From an uncultured Prevotellaceae bacterium (GTDB lineage Bacteria; Bacteroidota; Bacteroidia; Bacteroidales; Bacteroidaceae), in the NCBI GenBank assembly GCA_900316505.1, contig ONDH01000006.1, positions 62,001 to 126,000 on the forward strand: a stretch of 64,000 nucleotides of DNA, in the 5' to 3' direction. Shown here in pieces: positions 48,709-57,456 of the stretch (its first letter is position 1; every line of letters begins with the position of its first letter). Below the pieces are notes generated by a model that saw only the letters and a program-made list of their open reading frames with translations, was not told the origin of the DNA and did not search any database. The translations under genes were made by a program, and so were the position numbers.

Positions 48709-50049
48709 ATGGAAAAAAGCAGTTTGAAGAGCACCATTGCTGTCTCTCTCACCAACTATCTTGATGCGGGAGCCATTGTGGCAGGTGCCAGCGGATTGAC
48801 ACTTTGGCAAAAATACCTTGGATTGAGTGAGTTGCATCTGGGGTGGCTTAATTTCATTAGTGCCAACTGTCTTGGTGCTGCTCTCGGTGCCATCATTGGT
48901 GGCTTTCTTGCCGACAAGTACGGACGCAAGTTTATCTATACCTACAACCTGATTGTGTATATGGTGGGTGTGCTGCTCATTATGTGCTCTGTCAACTTCC
49001 CTATGTTGCTGTTCGGTTTTTTGGTGACGGGCATCTCAGTCGGCATTGGTGTGCCAGCCTCTTGGACTTATATCTCCGAGAGTTCGGAAAATGACCGTAG
49101 AGGACGTAACATTTGCATTTCGCAGATGTCGTGGGGATTCGGACCCATGATAATCCTTCTCTTGGGTATGTTTTTCGCCCCAGATGGCTACCTGTTTACT
49201 TGGGTGGAAGCGTTAGGTCATGCCGTGGGAGGTGCGGGATTGACAGAAGAAGCCCTTAACGTATTCAGTTCAAGAGTGGTGTTCCTGTCCCTCTTCATCG
49301 TCGCTTTCATTGCGTGGAATATGCAACGTAAGCTCGAAGAAAGCCATGACTGGAAGGCCAGTAGGGATGCGGTCAAGGCCAAGGGTGAGGACACGGGACT
49401 TCTGCACGCATTTGCTGTCCTGTTCTCCAACAAGACGGCAGTAAAGACCGTTTGTTTCCTTGCCACCATCTATCTTACATGGAATCTCGTGGCATCCGTC
49501 ATGGGATTTTTCCAGCCTCACATTTATGAGACGGCTGGTGGTGTGAGCAATGAACAGGCCAATATGCTCAGTTGTGTGGGCTGGGCCATTGTTGTGGCAA
49601 TCACCTTCGTGCTGTCGTTCTTTATTGACAAATTGCCGCACAAGCTTTTCTACATACTTGGTTTGGTGGCAGCATTAGCCACGTGGCTCGTGATTATTGC
49701 TGGAGTGAATGGTATAGGTAGCCTTTGGGCATTCTCTATCCTTTGGGGCATCAATGGGGGACTCTCTGTACAGATATTCTATGCCCTGTGGGGCTCTGAA
49801 TTGTTTCCTGCCAAGTTCCGTGCTGGTGCTCAAGGACTTATGTTCTTCATTGTGCGTGGACTCTCTGCCATCTGGGGTCTCGTCTTCACCTATATCTATG
49901 GTGAGCAAGGCGAAGGCTTCTCCATTGCTGCCTACTGTATGATAGCCTTGTTGCTCATCTCTCTTGTGGTGGGTGTGATTGGCGCCCCCAATACACGCGG
50001 CAAATCTTTGGAACAAATAACGAAGGAACGGTATGGCAGTGATGTTTAG
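48709..50049 (+). CDS. MFS sugar transporter, probable L-rhamnose permease
   Basis: This 446-residue, 12-segment major facilitator protein shows GGFLADKYGRKFIYTYN (motif A, the D-R/K-x-G-R-K/R pattern), ISESSENDRRGRN in the loop after segment 4, FGPMIILLLGMFF, and the C-terminal motif LFPAKFRAGAQGLMFF of sugar porters. Position between rhaA and rhaD indicates uptake of L-rhamnose; specificity is inferred from context only. Its stop codon runs straight into a heptad repeat array. Confidence 0.9.
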   Translation: MEKSSLKSTIAVSLTNYLDAGAIVAGASGLTLWQKYLGLSELHLGWLNFISANCLGAALGAIIGGFLADKYGRKFIYTYNLIVYMVGVLLIMCSVNFPMLLFGFLVTGISVGIGVPASWTYISESSENDRRGRNICISQMSWGFGPMIILLLGMFFAPDGYLFTWVEALGHAVGGAGLTEEALNVFSSRVVFLSLFIVAFIAWNMQRKLEESHDWKASRDAVKAKGEDTGLLHAFAVLFSNKTAVKTVCFLATIYLTWNLVASVMGFFQPHIYETAGGVSNEQANMLSCVGWAIVVAITFVLSFFIDKLPHKLFYILGLVAALATWLVIIAGVNGIGSLWAFSILWGINGGLSVQIFYALWGSELFPAKFRAGAQGLMFFIVRGLSAIWGLVFTYIYGEQGEGFSIAAYCMIALLLISLVVGVIGAPNTRGKSLEQITKERYGSDV

Positions 50050-50185
50050 GGTTGAGCGTTTAGCGTTTAGGGTTTAGCGTTTAGGGTTGAGAGTTGAGAG
50101 TTTAGGGTTTAGAGTTTAGGGTTGAGGGTTTAGAGTTTAGAGTTGAGGGTTGAGAGTTTAGCGTTTAGAGATTAGTGTTTAGAGT
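50044..50185 (+). repeat. Degenerate heptad repeat array between the permease and rhaD
   Basis: About 20 units of GTTTAGG, GTTGAGA, GTTTAGC and similar 7-mers run from the last codon of the permease gene almost to rhaD. No start or structural gene is seen within. The array is on a purine-rich strand. Confidence 0.9.
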
Positions 50186-50198
50186 ATAAAGTTGAAAT

Positions 50199-51020
50199 AT
50201 GAAAAGTATATTAACAAATCGTCCTGCCCTCCAAGCAGTGATTGACCAGATAGCTGAAGTGACGTCCTATCTCTGGCAGAAAGGTTGGGCAGAAAGAAAT
50301 GGTGGCAATATCACGGTGAATGTCACAGAGTTTGTGGATGACGAAATCAAGGCTATGCCTGCTATTGCTCCCGTGAAGCAAATTGGCATGGTGCTGCCTC
50401 AATTGAAAGGGAAGTATTTTTATTGTAAAGGTACGGGCAAGCGCATGCGTGATTTGGCTCGTTGGCCCATGAAGAATGGCTCCATTGTACGCATCTGTGA
50501 GGATGGCGCCAGTTATGATATCATTGCAGATGAGCCCGTCGTACCCACCTCGGAACTGCCTACCCACTTGGCGCTCCAGAATTATCTCTTAGAGACAGGT
50601 TCTTGTTACAAGGCAACCCTCCACACCCATCCCATTGAATTGGTGGCGATGAGTCACATTCCGCGGTTTCTCCGTGAGGGCGAGATGACGCAAGTGCTTT
50701 GGAGCATGATACCAGAGACACTTGCTTTTGCTCCCCTTGGCATCGGTATCGTACCCTATGCCTTGCCCTCATCTGTGCAACTGGCAGAGGCAACGCTGGA
50801 ACAGATTAAGAAACATGATGTGGTGCTGTGGGAGAAGCATGGTACGGTGGCGGTGGGACAGGACATCATGGATGCCTTCGACCAAACAGATGTGCTTTGC
50901 AAGGCAGCTAACATCTACATGTGTGCCCGTAACATGGGTAATGAACCCGAGGGCATGACCGATGCCGCCATCAAGGAAGTGCAGGAAGTGTTCAATTTGC
51001 CCAAGAAACGTCCTTGTTGA
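50199..51020 (+). CDS. rhaD: Rhamnulose-1-phosphate aldolase
   Basis: This class II aldolase of 273 residues has WAERNGGNITVN (phosphate site), YCKGTGKRMRDL, THLALQNYLLET and TLHTHPIELVAMSH (zinc-binding HTHP), and VVLWEKHGTVAVG with a third His. It cleaves L-rhamnulose-1-phosphate to DHAP and L-lactaldehyde. Length matches E. coli RhaD (274). Last gene of the rhamnose operon. No lactaldehyde reductase gene follows. Confidence 0.95.
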   Translation: MKSILTNRPALQAVIDQIAEVTSYLWQKGWAERNGGNITVNVTEFVDDEIKAMPAIAPVKQIGMVLPQLKGKYFYCKGTGKRMRDLARWPMKNGSIVRICEDGASYDIIADEPVVPTSELPTHLALQNYLLETGSCYKATLHTHPIELVAMSHIPRFLREGEMTQVLWSMIPETLAFAPLGIGIVPYALPSSVQLAEATLEQIKKHDVVLWEKHGTVAVGQDIMDAFDQTDVLCKAANIYMCARNMGNEPEGMTDAAIKEVQEVFNLPKKRPC

Positions 51021-51068
51021 GGACATATCTGTCCCTATTATTCTTTTAAAAATAGAAAAGATAGCAGA

Positions 51069-51503
51069 ATGACAGCAGATGAACGATACATGAAGATGGC
51101 GTTGGAAGAGGCGCGTGTGGCATTGGCACAGGATGAGATTCCAGTGGGTGCCGTGGTGGTGGCACACGGACAGGTTGTAGGAAAGGGGCACAACCTGACC
51201 GAGACACTACACGACGTGACAGCACATGCGGAGATGCAAGCCATCACTGCGGCGGCTGAAACATTAGGGGGCAAGTACTTGACGGGATGTACATTGTATG
51301 TGACAGTGGAGCCGTGTGTGATGTGTGCGGGGGCAATTGGATGGAGCCAATTAGGAAGGCTCGTCTATGGTGCGACAGACGAGAAACGTGGCTTCAAAAA
51401 GTTCGCTCCTGAAGCTTTGCATCCCAAAACGGAGGTAGTGAGCGGTGTGCTGGAGGATGAGTGTGCCCAGCTGATGAAGGATTTCTTTAAGAAAAAAAGA
51501 TAG
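51069..51503 (+). CDS. tadA: tRNA-specific adenosine deaminase
   Basis: This 144-residue zinc deaminase converts A34 to inosine in tRNA-Arg(ACG). Motifs: HAEMQAITAAAE (zinc His and catalytic Glu) and PCVMCAGAI (P-C-x2-C zinc ligands), plus the N-terminal DERYMKMALEEARVAL. Start at ATG 51069 fits the family. It lies 48 bp after rhaD and may be read from the same transcript, though it is a housekeeping gene. Confidence 0.95.
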   Translation: MTADERYMKMALEEARVALAQDEIPVGAVVVAHGQVVGKGHNLTETLHDVTAHAEMQAITAAAETLGGKYLTGCTLYVTVEPCVMCAGAIGWSQLGRLVYGATDEKRGFKKFAPEALHPKTEVVSGVLEDECAQLMKDFFKKKR

Positions 51504-51528
51504 TGTTCCTGAGGGGGACGATGAACAA

Positions 51529-52227
51529 TCAGTCGAAAGCGTGCTCGTAGAGACTGTCTATCGTGCTTTCGGACAGATTATCATAGCCTCCCATCTCCTC
51601 TGCTTTCATTTCCACTTCACGCCAACGGTTGCGTTCTTCGAGCATGTCCCATGCCTGCTGGGCTCCACTTTCGTCAAGGCTGTCAATTCGTGTGATGAAA
51701 AGCCTGTTGCCATCGCTCTTCACGGTGTAGTAAAGTTCCTGCACGCCATCCAGCATGCCGTCAGCCCAATAATAGACCTCGAAATGTTTGCGATAACGTC
51801 CATCCTTCTCATGGATTGCTGTGATGTTTTTTCGACTGACACAAATCTGTTCGGAGTTGTCGATGCCGGTGAGCAGCCATGTGGCATATTTCGTGCCCTC
51901 GTCTGCATCAGTGAAGGATGTTGCCACCAATGCATGGAGGGTGTCAAGCACAGCAGGTGCAAGGTATTTGCGCAGGATGGCTTCATCCCAGTCCCATGCA
52001 TTCGATTCTTTAGGTGCATGGCTGTAGAATTCCTCGATGAAGGCAATGGCTTCTTCTTCGCTTACGTCTTGCCAATGAATGTTGGCAATGCTGTCTGTTT
52101 TGAGACTGTCGGTCACGATTGAGTCGTTATTGTCTGCGACTCCATTGTTTTTGTTGCCCGTACAAGAAAGGATGCTGCTTGTTAGTAGCACCCATGTCCA
52201 TAATTGTAATAGTTTCATCTTATTCAT
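51529..52227 (-). CDS. Hypothetical lipoprotein
   Basis: Encoded on the minus strand. The 232-residue protein starts MNKMKLLQLWTWVLLTSS (or at the second Met, 52218) and has a lipobox-type ILSC then a polar Asn/Asp-rich spacer (GNKNNGVADNND), as in exported Bacteroidetes lipoproteins. The body contains HWQDVSEEEAIAFIEEFYS and LEERNRWREVEMKAEEMGGYDNLS near the C-terminus, where it may bind a partner. No function is recognised. It converges with tadA at its 3' end. Confidence 0.72.
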   Translation of the reverse strand: MNKMKLLQLWTWVLLTSSILSCTGNKNNGVADNNDSIVTDSLKTDSIANIHWQDVSEEEAIAFIEEFYSHAPKESNAWDWDEAILRKYLAPAVLDTLHALVATSFTDADEGTKYATWLLTGIDNSEQICVSRKNITAIHEKDGRYRKHFEVYYWADGMLDGVQELYYTVKSDGNRLFITRIDSLDESGAQQAWDMLEERNRWREVEMKAEEMGGYDNLSESTIDSLYEHAFD

Positions 52228-52289
52228 GACATCAAAAAAGAGAATAGGTGATTTTTTGTTATGAAGAGACGATCGTCTTCAGCCTGTCT

Positions 52290-52493
52290 TTATTGCAAAG
52301 TGTCTGATGGCGGGGTGTCCGTCTGCATGTTGTTGGTCTGCACGTTGATGTTGATCTGTTGGATGCTGTCAGTGTTGAACACAATGGTGTCAGTGCCTTT
52401 GTCGCTGCTGATAGTGACTTTGCCACGACAGGAGGTAAGGATTCCTGCTGTCAGTGCTGTTCCTGCAATGAGGATGAGAATGGCTTTTTTCAT
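52290..52493 (-). CDS. Small hypothetical lipoprotein
   Basis: Start at 52493 (MKKAILILIAGTALTAGIL) and lipobox LTSC; 67 residues. An upstream in-frame Met is unlikely. The mature part is polar (TDTIVFNTDSIQQININVQT). A Bacteroidetes -7 box on this strand (TAACTTTG, 52538-52545) lies upstream and supports expression. It is 62 bp upstream of the larger lipoprotein gene on the same strand, so the two may be co-transcribed. Confidence 0.65.
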   Translation of the reverse strand: MKKAILILIAGTALTAGILTSCRGKVTISSDKGTDTIVFNTDSIQQININVQTNNMQTDTPPSDTLQ

Positions 52494-52537
52494 TGATGGA
52501 TAGGTTTTTGAGATGAGGTATGTAAACAATAGTGGGG

Positions 52538-52545
52538 CAAAGTTA
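52538..52545 (-). promoter_or_regulatory. Promoter -7 box for the small lipoprotein gene
   Basis: On the minus strand the sequence reads TAACTTTGCC, a TAnnTTTG element, 44 bp before the start codon at 52493. Confidence 0.55.
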
Positions 52546-52567
52546 ATGGAAATTTTTCTTTTTTTTG

Positions 52568-52575
52568 TAAATTTG
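52568..52575 (+). promoter_or_regulatory. Promoter -7 box for the ECF sigma factor gene
   Basis: TAAATTTG followed by TG lies 65 bp before ATG 52641, with T-rich sequence upstream. It is divergent from the minus-strand box at 52538. Confidence 0.55.
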
Positions 52576-52640
52576 TGCGTTTTTCAACTTAAGTATTTCC
52601 AATTTCATACGTATAGAGGGTAAAAGCAACCCAAAACAGC

Positions 52641-53150
52641 ATGGACAAAGCTACTTTTGAACAGACGGCAGCGCGATTGCGTCCTCTGATTCTCCGCATC
52701 GGAAGGGATTTCTTCGGTTCAGCGGATGATGCAGAAGACGTGGCACAGGAGACGCTCCTGCAATTGTGGCGGTATTGTCAGCAGTTGGACGAGAACCGGA
52801 ATGTGGAGGCGTTGGCAGTGAGGGTGGCAAAAAACTGCTGTGTGAACCTGAAGCGACGGCAACATCTGACGCTGGTGAGGGAAACGGATGGCATGGGCGA
52901 GACGAGTCCGTCGCTACATCTATCCCCACATGAGGAGGTGGAACGAAAAGAGGGACTGAATGCTTTGGAGGAAGCCATCGGACAGTTGCAACCCCGTGAA
53001 CGCCAACTCTTCGAGATGCGACAGCAGGAAGGACTCTCGACAGAAGAAATCGCCCAACAGACGGGCGTTGCAAAAGCCTCGGTGCAAAGCATGATAGCGA
53101 TGGCAAGAAAGAAAGTGTTTAACGAAATGAAAAGGAGGATGAACTTATGA
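52641..53150 (+). CDS. ECF-type RNA polymerase sigma factor
   Basis: This 169-residue sigma-70 factor has region 2 (RLRPLILRIGRDFFGSADDAEDVAQETLLQLWRYC cut between residues 11 and 45) and region 4 (QLQPRERQLFEMRQQEGLSTEEIAQQTGVAKASVQSM), with no regions 1 or 3, as in extracytoplasmic-function sigmas. It is likely autoregulatory. Its stop overlaps the start of the next gene (ATGA at 53147), which encodes a membrane protein and is probably its anti-sigma or a partner. Confidence 0.93.
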   Translation: MDKATFEQTAARLRPLILRIGRDFFGSADDAEDVAQETLLQLWRYCQQLDENRNVEALAVRVAKNCCVNLKRRQHLTLVRETDGMGETSPSLHLSPHEEVERKEGLNALEEAIGQLQPRERQLFEMRQQEGLSTEEIAQQTGVAKASVQSMIAMARKKVFNEMKRRMNL

Positions 53151-53818
53151 CACAGCAAGAAGTGAACCGACTCATCGACAAATATATGGAAGGTAAGACC
53201 TCTCTCGAGGAGGAACGCCAGCTTGCCATTGAGGTGAATCGTCCCGATGCTCCTGCGGAGTGGAAGATTGTCGCTGAGATGCTGGGTGAACTCACATGGG
53301 GCGAAGCGCTCTACGACGAGGAGATGGCTGCAAGGAAGCGGGTTCGTCTGCACCGTTATATCGGTTGGAGTGTGGCAGCGGTGGCAGCTTGTCTGACATT
53401 GTGGTTCGTATTGGGGAAGTTCAGTGCTCCGACTCCTCAACAGGATATGATTCCTCAAATAGCGCAACAGCCCACCCAAATGGTGAAGCCTGAGGTACCT
53501 GAAGAAAAGGAAGTGCCAACCGTGTTGACTCCGGCATCACCAACAGTAGAGCAAGTGGCATACACCCCTCCTGCAAAACGTGTGAAGAAACATCGTCGTC
53601 CTGCCCGTCCCGCAGTGGAAGTGGTGGAACAGGAGGAACTTCCTGTATTACCAGAGGTGAGCGAAGAAGAACTGGCGCAGGTGGAGCGAGACTTCCAGAT
53701 GTGGCAACTCAAACAAGCCTTCTTGGTGGAGCAGGTGGAATTGGATGCCGCCACTGCCGCTCTGAACAAAAAATATGAGGCATACCTCGCAGAAGCAAGA
53801 AATAGCATTGAAATATAA
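53147..53818 (+). CDS. Single-pass membrane protein, candidate anti-sigma factor
   Basis: The 223-residue protein has a cytoplasmic N-terminus of about 65 residues (TQQEVNRLIDKYMEGKTSLEEER) resembling the sigma-binding part of Bacteroidetes anti-sigma proteins, one transmembrane segment (YIGWSVAAVAACLTLWFVLG, about residues 70-90), then a Pro/Val/Glu-rich periplasmic linker with VKKHRRPARPAVEV and a coiled C-terminal end. It starts within the sigma gene stop (ATGA). Anti-sigma identity is inferred from position and topology. Confidence 0.7.
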   Translation: MTQQEVNRLIDKYMEGKTSLEEERQLAIEVNRPDAPAEWKIVAEMLGELTWGEALYDEEMAARKRVRLHRYIGWSVAAVAACLTLWFVLGKFSAPTPQQDMIPQIAQQPTQMVKPEVPEEKEVPTVLTPASPTVEQVAYTPPAKRVKKHRRPARPAVEVVEQEELPVLPEVSEEELAQVERDFQMWQLKQAFLVEQVELDAATAALNKKYEAYLAEARNSIEI

Positions 53819-53839
53819 TCAACTAAAACAAGCAAGAAT

Positions 53840-54994
53840 ATGAAAACAAGTAACATCCGTTATGCTGCCATCTTGTTGGCAACACTCATGAGCCTGAATA
53901 TGTCAGCTCAGAAGAACGTGCTCAAGCAGTTTGAGAAACTGAAGACCGCGAAAGGCGTGACCGTCACCAACTCCACACGCGAGCAAGGTATGGAGGATGA
54001 AAGCCAGGCTCTGTCTTGGCGATGCAATGTGGTGGAATTCAAGGCTTCGAAGGTTTATGGTGCATCGCTCATGATGAAGGAGCTGCAGGCGGCTTTTGAA
54101 CAGGACAGCCAAGACCCTGACGTGACCTACTTCGGTGAGATGAAGGGACTCTCTGAACGTGCCACCGACGAGGAGAGGGCGAAGTACAAGAAAACCATCG
54201 TGCGCTACAATGCCAAGGATGACCCCATTGTGCTGGGAGCGAACACCACCTACAATGTGCTGGTGTTGCGATGCAAGTCGGGTCGTGTCAACCATCGCAT
54301 TGTGGTAGCGACGGAGTGGAAGATGGATGCACAAAACAATGTCGTCGGTTCGCTCTACGAGATAGAAGGTCCCAACGACTTCGTGAGAACGGCAACGGCA
54401 TCTGCCGCAGATCAGGAGGCTGACTTGATGGAGGTAGACACCCTGACTGCGGATATGGAGGATGTCGGCAGAATAGATTTTATTACCCGCATGACCTTCT
54501 ATCGCGACAACTTCACATTGATGTACAATCCAAGCAACAGCGCCTTGATGACGGACATGTTCAACTTTGTTCGTGCCCGTGCTGACGAGTTGACAGCTAA
54601 TGAGAGGTCAGTGGGGCGTGCCATTCTTGATGAGATGGCAGGGGATAGAGCCGTCTCGGCTGCAGCTCTCAGTTACTTGCGCATGATAGATTATTGTAAA
54701 GGTGTGTTGACGCCGAAGGGGGGGGCAGTGGACGAACGATTGGTGCTGGAACGTTTGGACAGCTATTTCCAGGAGTGGAGGAAAGAAACTGTTTATGTTG
54801 AGCATATGAAGATTCTTAACCGTATGGCAGAATTTATCCGTGCCCAGCAGGAGAAAGGCCTGAGTGAAAACACTTTCAATAGGGTTGTCAAATTCCTTGG
54901 GAACTGGAAGTCCTCTTGTACAGTTTATACCCAGAAAGAGTTTATCTCAAGTCTGCTCACCTCGATGGAGAAGAAGCAGAACGGAACGCAGTAA
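53840..54994 (+). CDS. Exported hypothetical protein of the sigma-factor operon
   Basis: The 384-residue protein has a signal peptide (RYAAILLATLMSLNMSAQKN) with cleavage likely after SA-Q. The mature protein has two parts: a beta-rich region (LSWRCNVVEFKASKVYGAS; TYFGEMKGLSERATDEERA) and a helical C-terminal half (DLMEVDTLTADMEDVGRID... RAQQEKGLSENTFN). It follows the sigma/anti-sigma genes by 21 bp and ends in a bidirectional terminator. Likely an envelope protein controlled by the sigma factor. No family recognised. Confidence 0.7.
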   Translation: MKTSNIRYAAILLATLMSLNMSAQKNVLKQFEKLKTAKGVTVTNSTREQGMEDESQALSWRCNVVEFKASKVYGASLMMKELQAAFEQDSQDPDVTYFGEMKGLSERATDEERAKYKKTIVRYNAKDDPIVLGANTTYNVLVLRCKSGRVNHRIVVATEWKMDAQNNVVGSLYEIEGPNDFVRTATASAADQEADLMEVDTLTADMEDVGRIDFITRMTFYRDNFTLMYNPSNSALMTDMFNFVRARADELTANERSVGRAILDEMAGDRAVSAAALSYLRMIDYCKGVLTPKGGAVDERLVLERLDSYFQEWRKETVYVEHMKILNRMAEFIRAQQEKGLSENTFNRVVKFLGNWKSSCTVYTQKEFISSLLTSMEKKQNGTQ

Positions 54995-55004
54995 GAAGTA
55001 AAAG

Positions 55005-55036
55005 AAGGGAAGGCAGCGGTTGCCTTCCCTTTTTGC
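55005..55036. terminator. Bidirectional terminator between convergent genes
   Basis: AAGGGAAGGCA (55005-55015) and TGCCTTCCCTT (55021-55031) form an 11-bp stem with a 5-nt loop. TTTT follows on the plus strand, and the minus strand runs into TTCTTTTAC. It serves the genes ending at 54994 and 55052. Confidence 0.85.
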
Positions 55037-55051
55037 TTTTAGTTGATGTTT

Positions 55052-55393
55052 TTACTCTTCTGGTTCGCCGGGATCGTCACCGTCGCCAAGAATGTCACTG
55101 AGAAATTCCTCTACTTTCTTCTGCATGACATCTTCAAACTTCTTTTGTACCTCTTCCACCTTTTTCTCTTCATCTGCTGTTGGCTTGAAATCTGGGTATT
55201 TCTTATCCAGCGCGTCGAACTTGGTTTCGAAATCCTGACTTATGCTTTCCAGTTCTGTGATGTTCTTTGCTTTCTCCACCTGCTCGGTAGCTTCCTCTAT
55301 CAGACTGATGGCTTCATCCACAGGACTTGGCTTTGAGCATGCTACAAACAGGAATGTGGCAAATGCCACCATTGGAATTAATAACTTTTTCAT
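55052..55393 (-). CDS. Small acidic lipoprotein
   Basis: The 113-residue protein has a signal peptide and lipobox (MKKLLIPMVAFATFLFVAC, cut before Cys19), then a largely helical acidic body (DEAISLIEEATEQVEKAKNIT; DEEKKVEEVQKKFEDVMQK) suggesting a coiled coil, and a Gly/Asp/Glu-rich end. Outer-membrane-associated lipoprotein is likely; function unknown. The gene lies downstream of and on the same strand as the acyl-CoA ligase gene. Confidence 0.75.
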   Translation of the reverse strand: MKKLLIPMVAFATFLFVACSKPSPVDEAISLIEEATEQVEKAKNITELESISQDFETKFDALDKKYPDFKPTADEEKKVEEVQKKFEDVMQKKVEEFLSDILGDGDDPGEPEE

Positions 55394-55474
55394 GTCAAAT
55401 TAGGTTTTAGTAAATGCCTACTCCCTTTTAAGCGTTTCGGCTCTCTCTTTATATTATAATGTACATGTATAGGG

Positions 55475-57100
55475 CTATGAATAGAGGTAGCGACGAATGC
55501 TTCGCTTGGGGGTCTTTTCGAATTCCTGTTCTTGCACCTCGATGCCTGCAATGTTAGCAAAGGCGGGAAGGTAGGAGTTGATTTGCCTCTTGTATGTGTC
55601 GAGATGTTGCTGGAGCGTCTCGTGGGTGAGCCCGTGATGCTCCAGTGCCGGTTCACTGATATAGACAAGGGCAACGAGTTTCTCACCTCGCTGAACGACA
55701 ATGCTCTCTTCGAAGATGGTATGGGTGGCAATGACGTCCTCGACCTCCTCGGGATAGACATTCTGTCCGTTGGCTCCAAGGAGCATGGTCTTTTTGCGTC
55801 CACGAATGAAGATGTTGCCGCTGCTGTCCATGGTGCCGAGGTCACCAGTGTGAAGCCATCCTTCCTCGTCAATGGCCGTGAGGGTCTCTTCCTCGTTTTT
55901 ATAATAGCCTAACATAACGTTGGTGCCTTGTGTGAGGATTTCACCTGGTTGGTTCTGCGGGTCAGTGGAGTCTATCTTTACCTTCATGCGTGGAGCAGCC
56001 TTGCCACAGGAACCTTGCACAAAGAGGTGCTTGTCTTCGTAGCCAATGATGGGACCACACTCTGTCATGCCATAACCGACGGTGTAGGGGAAACGGATCT
56101 GATGCAAGAAATCTTCCACCTCCTTGTTGAAGGCTGCTCCTCCGATGATGCATTCGTAGAAGTTGCCACCGAGAGAGGAATAGAGCTTGTTGCGGATCTG
56201 CCGGTACACCACCTGCTTGAGGATGGGGATAGCGGTGAGAGCGCGGACACGGCGGGTGCGCAGGATAGGGAAAATTTGCTTTTGTACAATCTTCTCTAAG
56301 ATGAGGGGCACCACGATGACCACCACGGGCTTGATGTCTTGAAAGGCTTTGATGACCACGTGGGGCGATGGGGTTTTGGTGAGGAAGTGGATGTGGCAGC
56401 CAATGCAGAAGGCGAAGAAGAAATCGTAGGCAAACCCATACATGTGTGCCAAGGGCAGGATGGATAGGGTGTTGTCTCCTGGCATGAAATCCAACACTTC
56501 GTCAGCAAAGTGACAGTTGGACCAGATGGAGCGGTAAGGCAGCATGACTCCCTTGCTTCGTCCTGTGGAACCGCTGGTGTAGCTGAGCAAGGCGAGATCC
56601 TCAGGCTGCTCACGGAAATAGTGCACATCATCGGGATGAAGGTCGGTGAAGGTGCTCATGTCAATGCCCTGTGACTGGTCTGACATGGTGAAATCGACGA
56701 TGTTGAGGATGCGTGCCTGGAGTCCCTTGGCGTATTTCTCTCCACAGATGATGAGTGAGGATTCAGAGTGGTCGTAGATGTTCTGAATCTGCTCAATGTT
56801 GAATTCTGAAAGGATGGGTACGACAACGGCACCGTAGCTGAATGCGGCAAAAAAGGAGATGGCCCAATGGGCATTGTTTTTGTCGCAGATGGCAATCTTG
56901 TTGCCAGGTTCGATGCCCAACTGACGGAACAGCTGGTGCAGACGGGCAATCATTTTTGCCACATCGCCATATGTATAACTGTCGTCTGTGCCATAGTTGG
57001 TGACACATGGACGATTCCAATTTTGTTTGAGCGTATTCTCCATCATACCAATGATGGATGTGTCAGTGGGCTTGAATACTCTTGTTTTTGCTTTTGCCAA
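55475..57100 (-). CDS. AMP-dependent acyl-CoA synthetase (long-chain fatty-acid-CoA ligase type)
   Basis: This ANL-superfamily enzyme of 541 residues has SYTSGSTGRSKGVMLPYRS (P-loop, ATP binding), GYGMTECGPIIGYED (A5), GWLHTGDLGTMD (A7) and the late RGRKKTMLLGANGQNVYPEEVE hinge, with PKRSIRRYLYS at the C-terminus where the catalytic Lys is expected near KTPKRS. It activates fatty acids to acyl-CoA in the cytoplasm. The MPL-type acceptor chain length cannot be read. It lies on the minus strand 21 bp after rhaM. Confidence 0.9.
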   Translation of the reverse strand: MAKAKTRVFKPTDTSIIGMMENTLKQNWNRPCVTNYGTDDSYTYGDVAKMIARLHQLFRQLGIEPGNKIAICDKNNAHWAISFFAAFSYGAVVVPILSEFNIEQIQNIYDHSESSLIICGEKYAKGLQARILNIVDFTMSDQSQGIDMSTFTDLHPDDVHYFREQPEDLALLSYTSGSTGRSKGVMLPYRSIWSNCHFADEVLDFMPGDNTLSILPLAHMYGFAYDFFFAFCIGCHIHFLTKTPSPHVVIKAFQDIKPVVVIVVPLILEKIVQKQIFPILRTRRVRALTAIPILKQVVYRQIRNKLYSSLGGNFYECIIGGAAFNKEVEDFLHQIRFPYTVGYGMTECGPIIGYEDKHLFVQGSCGKAAPRMKVKIDSTDPQNQPGEILTQGTNVMLGYYKNEEETLTAIDEEGWLHTGDLGTMDSSGNIFIRGRKKTMLLGANGQNVYPEEVEDVIATHTIFEESIVVQRGEKLVALVYISEPALEHHGLTHETLQQHLDTYKRQINSYLPAFANIAGIEVQEQEFEKTPKRSIRRYLYS

Positions 57101-57121
57101 AATGGTGCTTTTTTAGGGTAC

Positions 57122-57439
57122 TTAGTTCATGTGGAACATCTCTGGTAGTGGAATGGACACGGGACTGTTGTCAGGATTTGTCTCCATGATATCAGCCATA
57201 TATGCCCACCACTTTTGACAAATCTCAGTGCTGCCAAGGTCTTGGCTGCCACTTTCGCCTTCCAGTTCTTGGTAGGCAAAAAGAATGTTAGTGTCCTCAT
57301 CAAGATAGATGCTGTAGTTGCGTACGCCGCTCTTGTTGAGTAATGCTTTTAGTTCAGGAAAGAGGTTGGCGTGACGACGCTTGTACTCTTCTTTGCATCC
57401 TGGTTTTAGGAACATCTTGAAAGCTTTTCGTTTCATCAA
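57122..57439 (-). CDS. rhaM: L-rhamnose mutarotase
   Basis: The 105-residue protein has the RhaM/YiiL pattern: RKAFKMFLKPGCKEEYKRRHAN (His as active-site residue), NYSIYLDEDTNILFAYQELEG and CQKWWAYMADIMETNPDNSP. It interconverts alpha- and beta-L-rhamnose to supply the isomerase. It is about 6 kb from, and opposite in strand to, the rhamnose operon at 45719-51020, so it must be regulated separately. It lies between the DUF2027-type protein and the acyl-CoA ligase on the minus strand. Confidence 0.93.
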   Translation of the reverse strand: MMKRKAFKMFLKPGCKEEYKRRHANLFPELKALLNKSGVRNYSIYLDEDTNILFAYQELEGESGSQDLGSTEICQKWWAYMADIMETNPDNSPVSIPLPEMFHMN

Positions 57440-57456
57440 TCGGTTCTTTTTGGTTG

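Noticed and set aside
50044..50185. Possible CRISPR array or satellite with function
   Set aside because: Units are 7 bp and contiguous with no spacers; no cas genes nearby.
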